From positions 1 through 64,000 of the forward strand of contig DAIDLC010000003.1 in assembly GCA_027449685.1 (NCBI GenBank): 64,000 nt of DNA, in the 5' to 3' direction. Positions 15,916-23,383 of the stretch are shown here, piece after piece; position 1 is the first letter of the stretch; each line of letters opens with the position of its first letter. This stretch comes from Ferrovaceae bacterium (GTDB lineage Bacteria; Pseudomonadota; Gammaproteobacteria; Burkholderiales; Ferrovaceae). A program made the translations under genes and the position numbers. Under the pieces are notes generated by a model. That model saw only the letters and a list, made by a program, of their open reading frames with translations. It ran no database searches and was not told the DNA's origin.

Positions 15916-16518
15916 ATGCACACTGCGCCCCCTCTCATGACCGACCTGGCTTTTTCCGTGGCCGGAAATTTTCTGCGCGCAGGTCATGAGCGTCCGCTCT
16001 GGAACGCCCTTGTGACTCATCTGTCGTGGTTGGAACAGTCTCCTCATAGTGGCGTGATCCCTCTGCGAGGACGTGAAAATCAGGATGGAATCTGGTTGCC
16101 GCGGCGCACCAAACTGATTTTACGCATTCCGGCCGCGCGGGTTTCCGAAACATTGGGTCTGTCCGGGAAAATCCTGGCATGGGACCAGACGACTCTGGAG
16201 ATTGGCCCAGGCAGCCTGCGTCCCTTGATACCCCATCCCGCTCTCCATGCCCATCTGGTGGTCAGTGCGGATGACGAACCCGGGTTTCTGGCCAGCGTTC
16301 AGATGGCCCTGGGTGCGCTGGAAATCCAGGCCCAGTGGATTTGTGGTCGGCGCCAGGTGCTGGATGCTTACGATCCGGCAATTTCCGGCTACAGTTTGGT
16401 CCTACATCATCTGGGCCCAGAACAATCCCTGCAGATCCAGAGTCTGGGTCTGGGCGAACATCGTTCTTTAGGCTGTGGCCTGTTCGTTCCCTACAAGGTC
16501 ATCCCTGATCTGGAATGA
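15916..16518 (+). CDS. Stand-alone Cas6/Cmx6-like RAMP-fold protein
   Basis: 200 aa from the ATG at 15916; starts at 15895 and 15937 are possible and none has a strong ribosome site. The C-terminus has the glycine-rich loop of Cas6 proteins, GLGEHRSLGCGLF at residues 178-190 (G-x-G-x2-R-x2-G-x-G). The pattern SGVIPLRGRENQDGIW, then TKLILRIP and LGLSGKIL, fits the type I-MYXAN Cas6/Cmx6 family as I recall it. His24 (RAGHERPLW) is where that family keeps a conserved N-terminal histidine. Cas6 proteins cut CRISPR precursor RNA, yet no other cas gene or array is in the window, and its neighbours are sulfur-carrier genes. It may bind or cut another RNA, or use the fold otherwise. The family call needs a profile search. 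Confidence 0.7.
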   Translation: MHTAPPLMTDLAFSVAGNFLRAGHERPLWNALVTHLSWLEQSPHSGVIPLRGRENQDGIWLPRRTKLILRIPAARVSETLGLSGKILAWDQTTLEIGPGSLRPLIPHPALHAHLVVSADDEPGFLASVQMALGALEIQAQWICGRRQVLDAYDPAISGYSLVLHHLGPEQSLQIQSLGLGEHRSLGCGLFVPYKVIPDLE

Positions 16519-16578
16519 CCCTCAGCGCCTTGCATTCACTCACGGCCCATTCACAAGCAAACCAAGGAGGAAAGTCTC

Positions 16579-16908
16579 ATGCCCTACATTGTCAATGACG
16601 TCGCACTGGAATGCGATGAGGAAGGGTATCTGCTGGAACCCAACTACGAAGATGACACCGTGGCGGTCATCGCGGCCGCAGAAAACGTTTCCCTGACGCC
16701 AACCCATTGGCTCATCATTCAATACCTGCGCGATGTGTTTCGCGAAGAGGGAAAAACCCCAAATTTTCGCAACATGCTCAAGGATATCCAGGAGTTCATG
16801 CCTGAGGCGGATAGCAAGTTTCTCTACGATCTGTTCCCCATTGGACCTGCGAAGCAGGCGGTGAAAATTGCCGGTTTACCCAAACCTTTTGGCAAAGGAG
16901 GTTACTGA
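16579..16908 (+). CDS. DsrC/TusE-like protein lacking both redox cysteines
   Basis: 109 aa with a strong AAGGAGGAAA site. It shares the DsrC layout with the true DsrC at 11669-12004: an N-terminal DEEGYL, a central HWxxIxYLR, then LYDLFPIGPAKQA-KIAGLPKP. CysB is replaced by Val95 (KQAVKIAG), and the C-terminal CysA arm is replaced by FGKGGY. The only cysteine, Cys12, is outside the arm. It therefore cannot carry sulfur as DsrC does. Similar cysteine-less members have been proposed to be regulatory (Rsp-type proteins, from memory). It is separated by 60 bases from the Cas6-like gene and by two bases from the tandem TusA gene. Confidence 0.88.
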   Translation: MPYIVNDVALECDEEGYLLEPNYEDDTVAVIAAAENVSLTPTHWLIIQYLRDVFREEGKTPNFRNMLKDIQEFMPEADSKFLYDLFPIGPAKQAVKIAGLPKPFGKGGY

Positions 16909-16910
16909 AC

Positions 16911-17396
16911 ATGAATCAAACAACCGCCACCCATCAGGTTTTTCTTGACCTGAAGGGATTGACCTGTCCTGGCCCTCTGCTCGGAGCCAAACGGATGGTG
17001 GACCTGCTAGAACCCGGCCAAATCCTGTTACTGGTTTCCGATTGCCCCGGAACCCACGATGATCTACTCTCCTGGGCACGCCAAACGGGCAACCAGTTGC
17101 TGCGCTCGGAAAAGCAACCTGATGGGGCCAATGGCTATTTCATCCAGAAGGGGGCGGCACAAGAGCCGCACGCCCATGTCACCCTGGACATTCGTGGTGT
17201 GAGCTGCCCGGGCCCCATTGTGGAAGCCAAGAAACTCCTCAATGGCATGAAACCGGGCGAGGTCTTGAAACTCATCAGCAATTGCCCCGGCATTCGCTCC
17301 GATCTGGGTGGTTGGGTTCAGGCCACTCACATGACGCTAGTCAACACCACTGAAATCGCTGCAGGTGAGTTTGCGTTCTTCATCCGCAAGGGGTGA
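16911..17396 (+). CDS. Tandem TusA-domain protein (two sulfurtransferase domains)
   Basis: 161 aa containing two TusA repeats: residues 8-79 with LTCPGP (Cys19) and residues 89-160 with VSCPGP (Cys99). Each also has a second conserved-looking cysteine in SDCPG (Cys45) and SNCPG (Cys125). TusA accepts persulfide sulfur on the CPxP cysteine and hands it to DsrEFH or other acceptors. Single-domain TusA proteins are about 75 aa (one is at 21141-21368), so this is an internal duplication or fusion. The ribosome site AAAGGAGGT is inside the end of the upstream cysteine-less DsrC gene, which suggests equal expression of the two. Confidence 0.9.
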   Translation: MNQTTATHQVFLDLKGLTCPGPLLGAKRMVDLLEPGQILLLVSDCPGTHDDLLSWARQTGNQLLRSEKQPDGANGYFIQKGAAQEPHAHVTLDIRGVSCPGPIVEAKKLLNGMKPGEVLKLISNCPGIRSDLGGWVQATHMTLVNTTEIAAGEFAFFIRKG

Positions 17397-17399
17397 TTC

Positions 17400-17999
17400 A
17401 TGCGTTTGAGAAGCCAATGGTTTCAGAATGCACAGCCCAGAACCCCCGAGGAACGGGCTGGCGCCGTGGCTGTCATGGCCTGGAAAATCGCCCAAAACGC
17501 CCTTAAAAACACACGCCGGGCCAATTTCCAACTGGAGGTTGGCGCGCCCTATTTGGCCTTTCTACAAGAGTTTCTGTTTTTCCTGATTCAAGTGGCCGAT
17601 CGACTGGTCTATGCACAAGCCCATTGGAACGTACGGGTTACGTTCACCAGCACCCTGGCCCACCGCCTGGCCGATTTGATGGCAGACAACCAAAGTACTT
17701 TGCTGGGCGCAGACCCTGTACGCATCAAGGCAGAATTCATTCGCTTGCTCAATGAACGAAGCGAGCATTACGCCGAATTCGAATTCGACCTGCAAAAGGG
17801 TCACTTTGGCTTCATTCGTTATCTGGGATCCACCCTGCAGCCCGTCATGCGCGGCTCGGATCAAGCCTGGATCATGGACTACATCATGCAACGTGAAGCG
17901 CCTGAAGCCATCGATCATCTGCAAAAAGCCGTCACGCGTCTGTTTGATGAGACGCCACGTCAACGTCGCGTGCGAGGCCCGGTCATCGGCCCCGAATGA
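17400..17999 (+). CDS. Helical protein of unknown function in the sulfur cluster
   Basis: 199 aa. The start lies three bases after the tandem TusA stop with an AAGGGGTG site. The sequence looks all-helical, with long amphipathic stretches (for example residues 50-70, YLAFLQEFLFFLIQVADRL) and paired acidic and histidine residues such as HWNV (75-78), SEHYAEFEFD (121-130) and KGHF (133-136) that could hold metal or simply stabilise a bundle. It has no cysteine, signal peptide or clear transmembrane segment; one hydrophobic helix could pack in a bundle. I do not recognise a family. Tight linkage makes it part of the same functional set as the Cas6-like, DsrC-like and TusA-TusA proteins. Confidence 0.75.
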   Translation: MRLRSQWFQNAQPRTPEERAGAVAVMAWKIAQNALKNTRRANFQLEVGAPYLAFLQEFLFFLIQVADRLVYAQAHWNVRVTFTSTLAHRLADLMADNQSTLLGADPVRIKAEFIRLLNERSEHYAEFEFDLQKGHFGFIRYLGSTLQPVMRGSDQAWIMDYIMQREAPEAIDHLQKAVTRLFDETPRQRRVRGPVIGPE

Positions 18000-18074
18000 T
18001 CGTCAAAAGCCCCGGCGTCAAGGCGCGCGCCTGCCCTGTGATGTGGATTGAAGCGTTTTACTGGAATTTTCCCA

Positions 18075-18995
18075 ATGGACAACCAGCCCCCAGATCCTGA
18101 TTCCCCCTTCCATTTACTCAATGACAAGACTTGGCGACGCTGGCGCGAGCAAAAACTGGACCTGCAACCTCGCTCGCAAGAGGAGTTGCTGGTCCCCATA
18201 CAGAACCCGCGGCAATTAACGCCCGCCGAACGGGCCGCAGTCCATGCACGGGTCGCGCGCTGTAACATGGCCGTTTATGTGAGCCCCCCATTGCAGGAAG
18301 ACCCGAATGTACTCACAGAACTGGGGGCCCAGTTTGGTCTGGTCCATCTGGATGCCAACTGGTTGGCCGAGGAAGACGGTATCTCCAGCATCCGGGTACA
18401 AGATCAGGGTACCCGCAAAGCCTACATTCCGTATACCAACCAACCCATCAAATGGCACACAGACGGTTATTACAATCCGCCAGAACGCAAGATTTGCGCC
18501 ATGATCCTGCATTGTGTGCAAAACGCCCGTCAGGGCGGACATAACCGCCTGATGGACCCTGAACTGGTCTATCTTCAATTACGCGAACAGAATCCGGACT
18601 ACATTCGCGCCCTCATGGCTGCGGATGCCTTGCTCATTCCCGAGCGGGTTGATGCGCTGGATGGCATTCGCCCCGCGCAAAGTGGGCCTGTTTTTTCAGT
18701 GCTGGACAACGGCCAGTTACACATGCGCTACACGGCACGCACCCGCAGCATCGCCTGGAAACAGGATCCCCTCACCCGAAGTGCCGTCGCTGCTCTGGAG
18801 GCCCTTCTGGCCAACCCCGCCCCGCTGGGATTCCAGCTACTACTGGAACCCGGTATGGGCCTGTTATGCAACAACGTCCTGCATGATCGCAGCGCCTTCA
18901 CCGATGATCCCTCCCACCCGCGGTTACTGTATCGTGCCCGTTACCTGGAGCGCATCCAGCCCGAAGCAAGTGCGCCACCAGCACCGCGGGCATAG
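18075..18995 (+). CDS. TauD/TfdA-like Fe(II)/2-oxoglutarate dioxygenase
   Basis: 306 aa from the ATG at 18075; a TTG nine codons upstream is possible. The facial triad is visible: His128 and Asp130 in KWHTDGYY, and His270 in NNVLHDRSAF, with arginines at 287 and 289 suited to bind 2-oxoglutarate. Such enzymes hydroxylate small molecules such as taurine or other sulfonates. The residues around HTDGYYNP are close to a subgroup that I cannot tie to a known substrate. It is 75 bases after the 199-aa gene, so it may be the last gene of that operon or have its own start. The terminator at 19001-19021 ends this direction and the convergent porin gene. Confidence 0.8.
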   Translation: MDNQPPDPDSPFHLLNDKTWRRWREQKLDLQPRSQEELLVPIQNPRQLTPAERAAVHARVARCNMAVYVSPPLQEDPNVLTELGAQFGLVHLDANWLAEEDGISSIRVQDQGTRKAYIPYTNQPIKWHTDGYYNPPERKICAMILHCVQNARQGGHNRLMDPELVYLQLREQNPDYIRALMAADALLIPERVDALDGIRPAQSGPVFSVLDNGQLHMRYTARTRSIAWKQDPLTRSAVAALEALLANPAPLGFQLLLEPGMGLLCNNVLHDRSAFTDDPSHPRLLYRARYLERIQPEASAPPAPRA

Positions 18996-19021
18996 AAAAA
19001 AGGCCACCCAGAAGGTGGCCT
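18995..19021. terminator. Hairpin between convergent dioxygenase and FadL genes
   Basis: AGGCCACC (19001-19008), loop CAGAA, GGTGGCCT (19014-19021): an 8-bp perfect stem. On the minus strand the stem is followed by a run of T (18996-19001), so it is a good intrinsic terminator for the FadL-type gene. It could also stop plus-strand transcripts leaving the dioxygenase gene. Confidence 0.8.
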
Positions 19022-19060
19022 CAAGCCGGAATTTCTTCCGGATCTGAAGATGGTTGAGCA

Positions 19061-20332
19061 TTAAAACCCGTAAGCAATGCCCAGGGAATCTTCATGCATG
19101 AAAAGGTTGGCGTTTCCCCCTCCAAACCCTGCGGGAATGGAACTGGATCCCATCACGGAGTTGGCAAAAGCATGCATGTACGACACCGTCAACTCGGCTT
19201 TGTTGGGCAAAATCCAGGTCGCCCCCAAGGTTGCATGGTCCTGCACGACCCCGGGTGCCAAAATATTGAAAAACGTCTGATTGGAAGGAATTTGCTGGTT
19301 GTTATGATTGTACCCAGCCCGCACTGTCAGGGTGGAATTGACCTTTTGGCTGACACCCAGTTTGAAGACGTTCATGTCCTGCCACCCGAACCCAGAGCCA
19401 TTCCCGCCACCTAGCATCGTGCTCGGCCCGGTGGGAGGAAACACCAGCGGGTTGGAGACCGCACCGACCCCACTGTAGATGATGCGTTCCACGTCGAAGG
19501 CCACCGTGGTAGCATCCGTGGCCTTGAAAGCCAGCCCGACGCCGTAGTTTGCCGGAATATCAAAGCTGCCGCTGGCTGCAAATAATCCGCTATAGCCACT
19601 GAGATGGCCCATTTGGGTTTTACTTTGGTAGGTGGCACCGAGTGTGAATCGAGGCGTCAGCTGACCGTTCCAACCCACCCGCACACCATAGCCCGTGGAA
19701 TTTTCGGTGCCATTGTTGGTGACGTTTCCAGGATTTCCGGAAATGCCTTGAAACGGCTGAATGCCCTGGGCCGCAAACTGTTGATAGGCCAAATTGAGCG
19801 ATAGTCCCACCGAATTGGTGGCATTGAGCTTCATGGACACGGTGGGCGAGATAAATAACTGTTCGAGGTTTACTCCCGCGTTGCCGCTGGCCCCAAAGTG
19901 AGCAAAGGGATTGTTGCTGGGGTTATAGTCCGTATTCATCCCCCCGTTGCCAAACACAGAAACCCCCAGGGACAGGGTATCGCTCACCATCCGGTTATAG
20001 CCAAACTCCGGAATATAGAAGTTTTTTGTTTCGTTCCCATCATAGGAACCATTATCCGACCCACCTGGTCCCAGGTTGTTTCCGGTAACGCTGCTGCTGC
20101 GCATGGGGCGAAACCATTCCATGCCGAAATCGGTGCGATCTCCCACCAGGACCATCCCGGCCGGATTTGCGGCGGCTGCCAATGCGTCCTGAGGAAGAGC
20201 AATACCCACCCCTCCCATCCCAACAGATTTTTGGCCATAACCGATGGCAAAATATCCATTCGTGGCCTGCGCCAACGGGGATACCAATCCGCAGGCCGCA
20301 ATCAATGCCCCCAGTCTCATTTTTCGATTCAT
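19061..20332 (-). CDS. FadL/TodX/OmpP1 family outer-membrane channel
   Basis: 423 aa from the ATG at 20332, which has an AGGAGAGGAGAGGG site. A signal peptide ends SPLAQA before TNGYF. The mature N-terminus (TNGYFAIGYGQKSVGMGGVGIALPQDALAAAANPAG) is the classical FadL pattern of a plug followed by a beta-barrel, and the chain ends with an aromatic residue (IAYGF). FadL proteins take up hydrophobic molecules such as fatty acids and aromatics. Located between two groups of sulfur-oxidation genes, it could serve hydrophobic sulfur compounds; this is inference only. It is 188 bases downstream of dsrE2 and in the same direction. Confidence 0.88.
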   Translation of the reverse strand: MNRKMRLGALIAACGLVSPLAQATNGYFAIGYGQKSVGMGGVGIALPQDALAAAANPAGMVLVGDRTDFGMEWFRPMRSSSVTGNNLGPGGSDNGSYDGNETKNFYIPEFGYNRMVSDTLSLGVSVFGNGGMNTDYNPSNNPFAHFGASGNAGVNLEQLFISPTVSMKLNATNSVGLSLNLAYQQFAAQGIQPFQGISGNPGNVTNNGTENSTGYGVRVGWNGQLTPRFTLGATYQSKTQMGHLSGYSGLFAASGSFDIPANYGVGLAFKATDATTVAFDVERIIYSGVGAVSNPLVFPPTGPSTMLGGGNGSGFGWQDMNVFKLGVSQKVNSTLTVRAGYNHNNQQIPSNQTFFNILAPGVVQDHATLGATWILPNKAELTVSYMHAFANSVMGSSSIPAGFGGGNANLFMHEDSLGIAYGF

Positions 20333-20520
20333 GCCCTCTCCTCTCCTGATTGGTTTATACATTATGTGTGGCGTTAGTCTTGGCCGTATACCGGGCCAGT
20401 CGGTTGGCATCCAAGATCGAGACAGCGCTTTACCTTACATAGAGCCCAACGAATAAGGAATAAGCAGATATTTCAATCAGGAGTTCACCTCGCAACGTGC
20501 AGGAAATTGAACCCTGCGCG

Positions 20521-20985
20521 TCAAACAAACAGGCAGATATCGGTATCGCCAGCAAACTCCATGAAAGTTGCCGCTCCTCCAAACTCGATTTGCTCGATGA
20601 AATCAGACTTGTCGAATTCGAACAGATCCACGGTCATTTGGCAGGCAATGAATTTCACATCCGCTTCCAGACAAAGCGCACGCAACTCTTCCAGGGAGGC
20701 AACGCCTTTCTTCTTCAGTTTGTCCTTCATCATCAGGGTGGCCATGGTTTCCATGCCGGGTAACATTTGCACCATCACCGGCATGGGGATGGGCATGGGC
20801 ATGGCCGGATTGGCTAAGGGGCTGATTTTGACGTCGGAAAGATCCTTGCGCAGCAGTTGCAACCCGTAAAATGTAAAAAACACCTGCACGTCATACCCGA
20901 GAGCGGCAGCAGTAGAAGCCAGGATAAACGGCGGGTAAGCCATATCCAGCGTCCCCTTGGTGGCGATGATGGCCATTTTTTTCAT
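20521..20985 (-). CDS. dsrE2: DsrE2-type sulfur-trafficking protein
   Basis: 154 aa. The DsrE/F-like fold is suggested by MKKMAIIATKGTLDMAYPPFILA at the start and a conserved cysteine, Cys115 in KFIACQMTVDLFEF. The central segment (60-86) is remarkably rich in Met and Pro (PAMPMPIPMP), a feature of DsrE2 proteins that may contact a membrane. Rhodanese, TusA and DsrE2 are encoded together in many sulfur oxidisers; in Allochromatium this trio passes sulfur toward DsrEFH. It is 155 bases downstream of tusA with its own GGGAGAG site. Confidence 0.88.
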   Translation of the reverse strand: MKKMAIIATKGTLDMAYPPFILASTAAALGYDVQVFFTFYGLQLLRKDLSDVKISPLANPAMPMPIPMPVMVQMLPGMETMATLMMKDKLKKKGVASLEELRALCLEADVKFIACQMTVDLFEFDKSDFIEQIEFGGAATFMEFAGDTDICLFV

Positions 20986-21140
20986 GCGGAACTCTCCCTC
21001 GAAATTAACACGTCAACAATATCCGGGATAACCATCGAAACGACCAATGATGTCGTCTCACGAGAAGCTACACAGATCATGCCACCGGGCCACTGCCCAG
21101 CCGTGCGTTGAAATCTGTTCGCAACCCCGTTAAAACGGGA

Positions 21141-21368
21141 TCATTTCTTTTGGAGGAAAAAGGTGTATTCGCCCCCCGCCTCCTGGGTAGAGAGCAATGT
21201 ATTTCCCGTTTGATTGGAAAACGCCTGCATATCCTTGACCGACCCGCAATCGGTGGAGACCACCCGCAGCACCTGACCAGAGGTCATGTCCGCCAGTGAT
21301 TTTTTCGTCTTCAAGATGGGCAAGGGGCAATTCAATCCTCGGGCATCGAGCTCTTTGTCAACCTGCAT
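21141..21368 (-). CDS. tusA: TusA sulfur-carrier protein
   Basis: 75 aa, the standard single-domain length. The CPLP active-site motif (Cys14 in RGLNCPLPILK) sits at the start of helix 1, and STDCGS near residue 40 matches the family. It is a central persulfide carrier that receives sulfur from rhodanese and passes it to DsrE2 or DsrEFH. The ribosome site AAGGAG is good. A weak hairpin (CCCGT/ACGGG, 21126-21139) follows the stop. Confidence 0.93.
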   Translation of the reverse strand: MQVDKELDARGLNCPLPILKTKKSLADMTSGQVLRVVSTDCGSVKDMQAFSNQTGNTLLSTQEAGGEYTFFLQKK

Positions 21369-21529
21369 AAAGTTTAACTCCTTGTTTTATATGTATTTTT
21401 ATAATATCGATGGGAACGAAGTCACGCCAACGGGCTCGTTCACCATTACGAATAATTATGAGCTTTCAGTCTATAGCACCCAAGAGTTATGAGAAATAAC
21501 CCATTGGAGTTAGCCCGATGCTTTGGCGA

Positions 21530-21916
21530 TTACGATTGCACCCAGGGAAGGCCCTCGTGACGCCACCCGTTGACGGCATTTCGATGATGCCGTGAGTCCA
21601 GATCGCCCTCAAAGCCGTGCAGAACGTTATAAACCTGTTCCAATCCTGCTGCCTTCAGGGCGTTTCCGGCGTCCACAGAACGGCTTCCGGAACGACAGAT
21701 CAACACCACTGGCCGATGCGCACTGGCCAGTTTGCGCACCTGCGCCACAAAATTAGGATTCAATTCCCAATCCGGGCCATCGATCCAGGGAATCCATACA
21801 GCTCCCTCCGGATGGCCCACAAACATGTACTCCATTTCGCTGCGGACATCCACAAATACGGCTTCCGGGTGCTCATCCAGAAAAACCTTGGCTTCCTTGG
21901 GGGAAAAATGCTGCAT
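21530..21916 (-). CDS. Rhodanese-domain sulfurtransferase
   Basis: 128 aa from the ATG at 21916 (MQHFSPKEAK), with GGAG upstream. It is a single rhodanese domain with VDVRSEMEY (22-30) and the active-site loop CRSGSRS, whose Cys74 is the only cysteine in the protein. It is likely to mobilise sulfane sulfur (thiosulfate, GSSH) onto TusA. The gene order rhd-tusA-dsrE2 is a known module of sulfur oxidisers. The 161 bases before tusA include an AT-rich segment (TATATGTATTTTTATAAT, 21389-21406) that may hold the tusA promoter. Confidence 0.9.
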   Translation of the reverse strand: MQHFSPKEAKVFLDEHPEAVFVDVRSEMEYMFVGHPEGAVWIPWIDGPDWELNPNFVAQVRKLASAHRPVVLICRSGSRSVDAGNALKAAGLEQVYNVLHGFEGDLDSRHHRNAVNGWRHEGLPWVQS

Positions 21917-22030
21917 CTCGATACTCCATACGCCGATTGAATGTGTGTGCCAGACGGACCCCACCCCTCACTACCAACCTTCGACGTGGGGATATTAGCC
22001 TGGGGCCATTTGGGTGTGTAGAGCAAATGT

Positions 22031-23383
22031 ATGCCTGACAAGACGTTTCCGCAAGCACAAAACCCGGTTGCGGGATGGCTGCGAGGAGACTACTCCGCAT
22101 GGGCAATGACTTGTGTTATTCTCGGCGAGACCGGAACGGAAAGATTTTCGTACTCCGTTGCGCTGGAATCTGCCCTTGGCAGATTCTCCAAGAACTCACA
22201 AGCCTGGGAGAGAATCCTGAACAACCCCCATGCCATGACCGTCGTGATCGATCCGCCCCAGCGCACGCTTGGGACCGAAGCGCCTTCCTTGGCGCCCGAG
22301 CAATCCCTCGCCAATTTGCTCAACGGATTTCTGGACACCATCGTCCGGATGACCGGGGCACGTGCGGGTGCCATTCGCTTTTTATCAGACAGCGCCCACA
22401 AGAACGAACTGGCCCTGGGAGCCAGTTATGCCCTCCCGCAAGAAATCATGCGCTGTGAGTCCTGCGTCCCTCTAACCTGTGGCGTGTGCGGACAAGCGGC
22501 CGTAACCGGGAAAATATCCGCCACTTCTAGCAGCTACTGCGCCCAGCGCAGTGGTGAAGACTTTTTTGCCGAAGATTGCCTGGGCGTAGTTGCCATCCCT
22601 TTGGACTTTGGCAACCATTGCCTGGGCGTGTTCACACTGTTTTTCGAAACCGAACGAGCGCTTGACGAAAGAACCCAACAACTCTTGACCGCCTATGCCG
22701 ACTTGATCGGGCAATCGTTAAACCATGCGCGACTGACTCAGGAAAATCAGCGCATCAACCTGATGGCGGAACGCCAGGCCATTGCCAATGAAATTCACGA
22801 TAGCCTGTCACAAACCCTCTTTTATGCCCGACTTCGCATGAGCGTTCTGAACGAAGCCCTGCATTCCGGCCAGTTGGAACAGGCCAATGACTGCGTCAGT
22901 GATCTGGGGGAGGCCCTGAACCAAGCCCAGAAATCGGTGCGTGATCTGATCACCCATTTCCGCAGCCCCATGGACCCATTGGGATTACACCACGCCTTGC
23001 AGATGCTCATCGAAGGCCTCAAGGTACGCTCCTCCATCACGTTCGACTTTCAGCATCCACGCCAGCAAGCCGAATTAACCCTGGAACAGGAATTGCAGGT
23101 CTTTCATATTTTACGGGAAGCACTTCATAATATCGCCACCCATTCCCAAGCCACCTGGGCGCACCTGGTCATTTCTCACGAACCCGGTAGCGTCCAGTTT
23201 CTGGTCACCGATAATGGGATCGGCATGGATCAACCTTTTTCGCCCATTGGACACTATGGGCTCACCATCATGCATGAACGGGCCCGACGCATCGGAGCCG
23301 TACTGGATATTCATACGGCTGCCGACGTGGGTACCCAAATTACCCTGACTTTGCCCATCTCCCGGTCCTCCATCCATGAATAA
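22031..23383 (+). CDS. Soluble NarX-type sensor histidine kinase with Cys-rich GAF domain
   Basis: 450 aa; the start is uncertain because the ribosome site is weak. Domain order: an N-terminal region of about 85 residues, a GAF domain at roughly 90-235, a HisKA_3 dimerisation domain with His256 in NEIHDSLSQ, and a HATPase domain with [12 protein letters not shown] (361-372) and TDNGIG (393-398). There are no membrane helices, so the signal is cytoplasmic. The GAF domain has C142-x2-C145-x4-C150-x2-C153 and Cys170, 183 and 197, suitable for an Fe-S cluster or thiol redox sensing. It overlaps the response-regulator gene by 8 bases. It lies back to back with the rhodanese gene, so it may control sulfur or redox genes. 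Confidence 0.88.
   Translation: MPDKTFPQAQNPVAGWLRGDYSAWAMTCVILGETGTERFSYSVALESALGRFSKNSQAWERILNNPHAMTVVIDPPQRTLGTEAPSLAPEQSLANLLNGFLDTIVRMTGARAGAIRFLSDSAHKNELALGASYALPQEIMRCESCVPLTCGVCGQAAVTGKISATSSSYCAQRSGEDFFAEDCLGVVAIPLDFGNHCLGVFTLFFETERALDERTQQLLTAYADLIGQSLNHARLTQENQRINLMAERQAIANEIHDSLSQTLFYARLRMSVLNEALHSGQLEQANDCVSDLGEALNQAQKSVRDLITHFRSPMDPLGLHHALQMLIEGLKVRSSITFDFQHPRQQAELTLEQELQVFHILREALHNIATHSQATWAHLVISHEPGSVQFLVTDNGIGMDQPFSPIGHYGLTIMHERARRIGAVLDIHTAADVGTQITLTLPISRSSIHE

Noticed and set aside
20986-21140. Strong terminator between tusA and dsrE2
   Set aside because: Only a 5-bp CCCGT/ACGGG stem with no T-run is present, so read-through into dsrE2 is likely.
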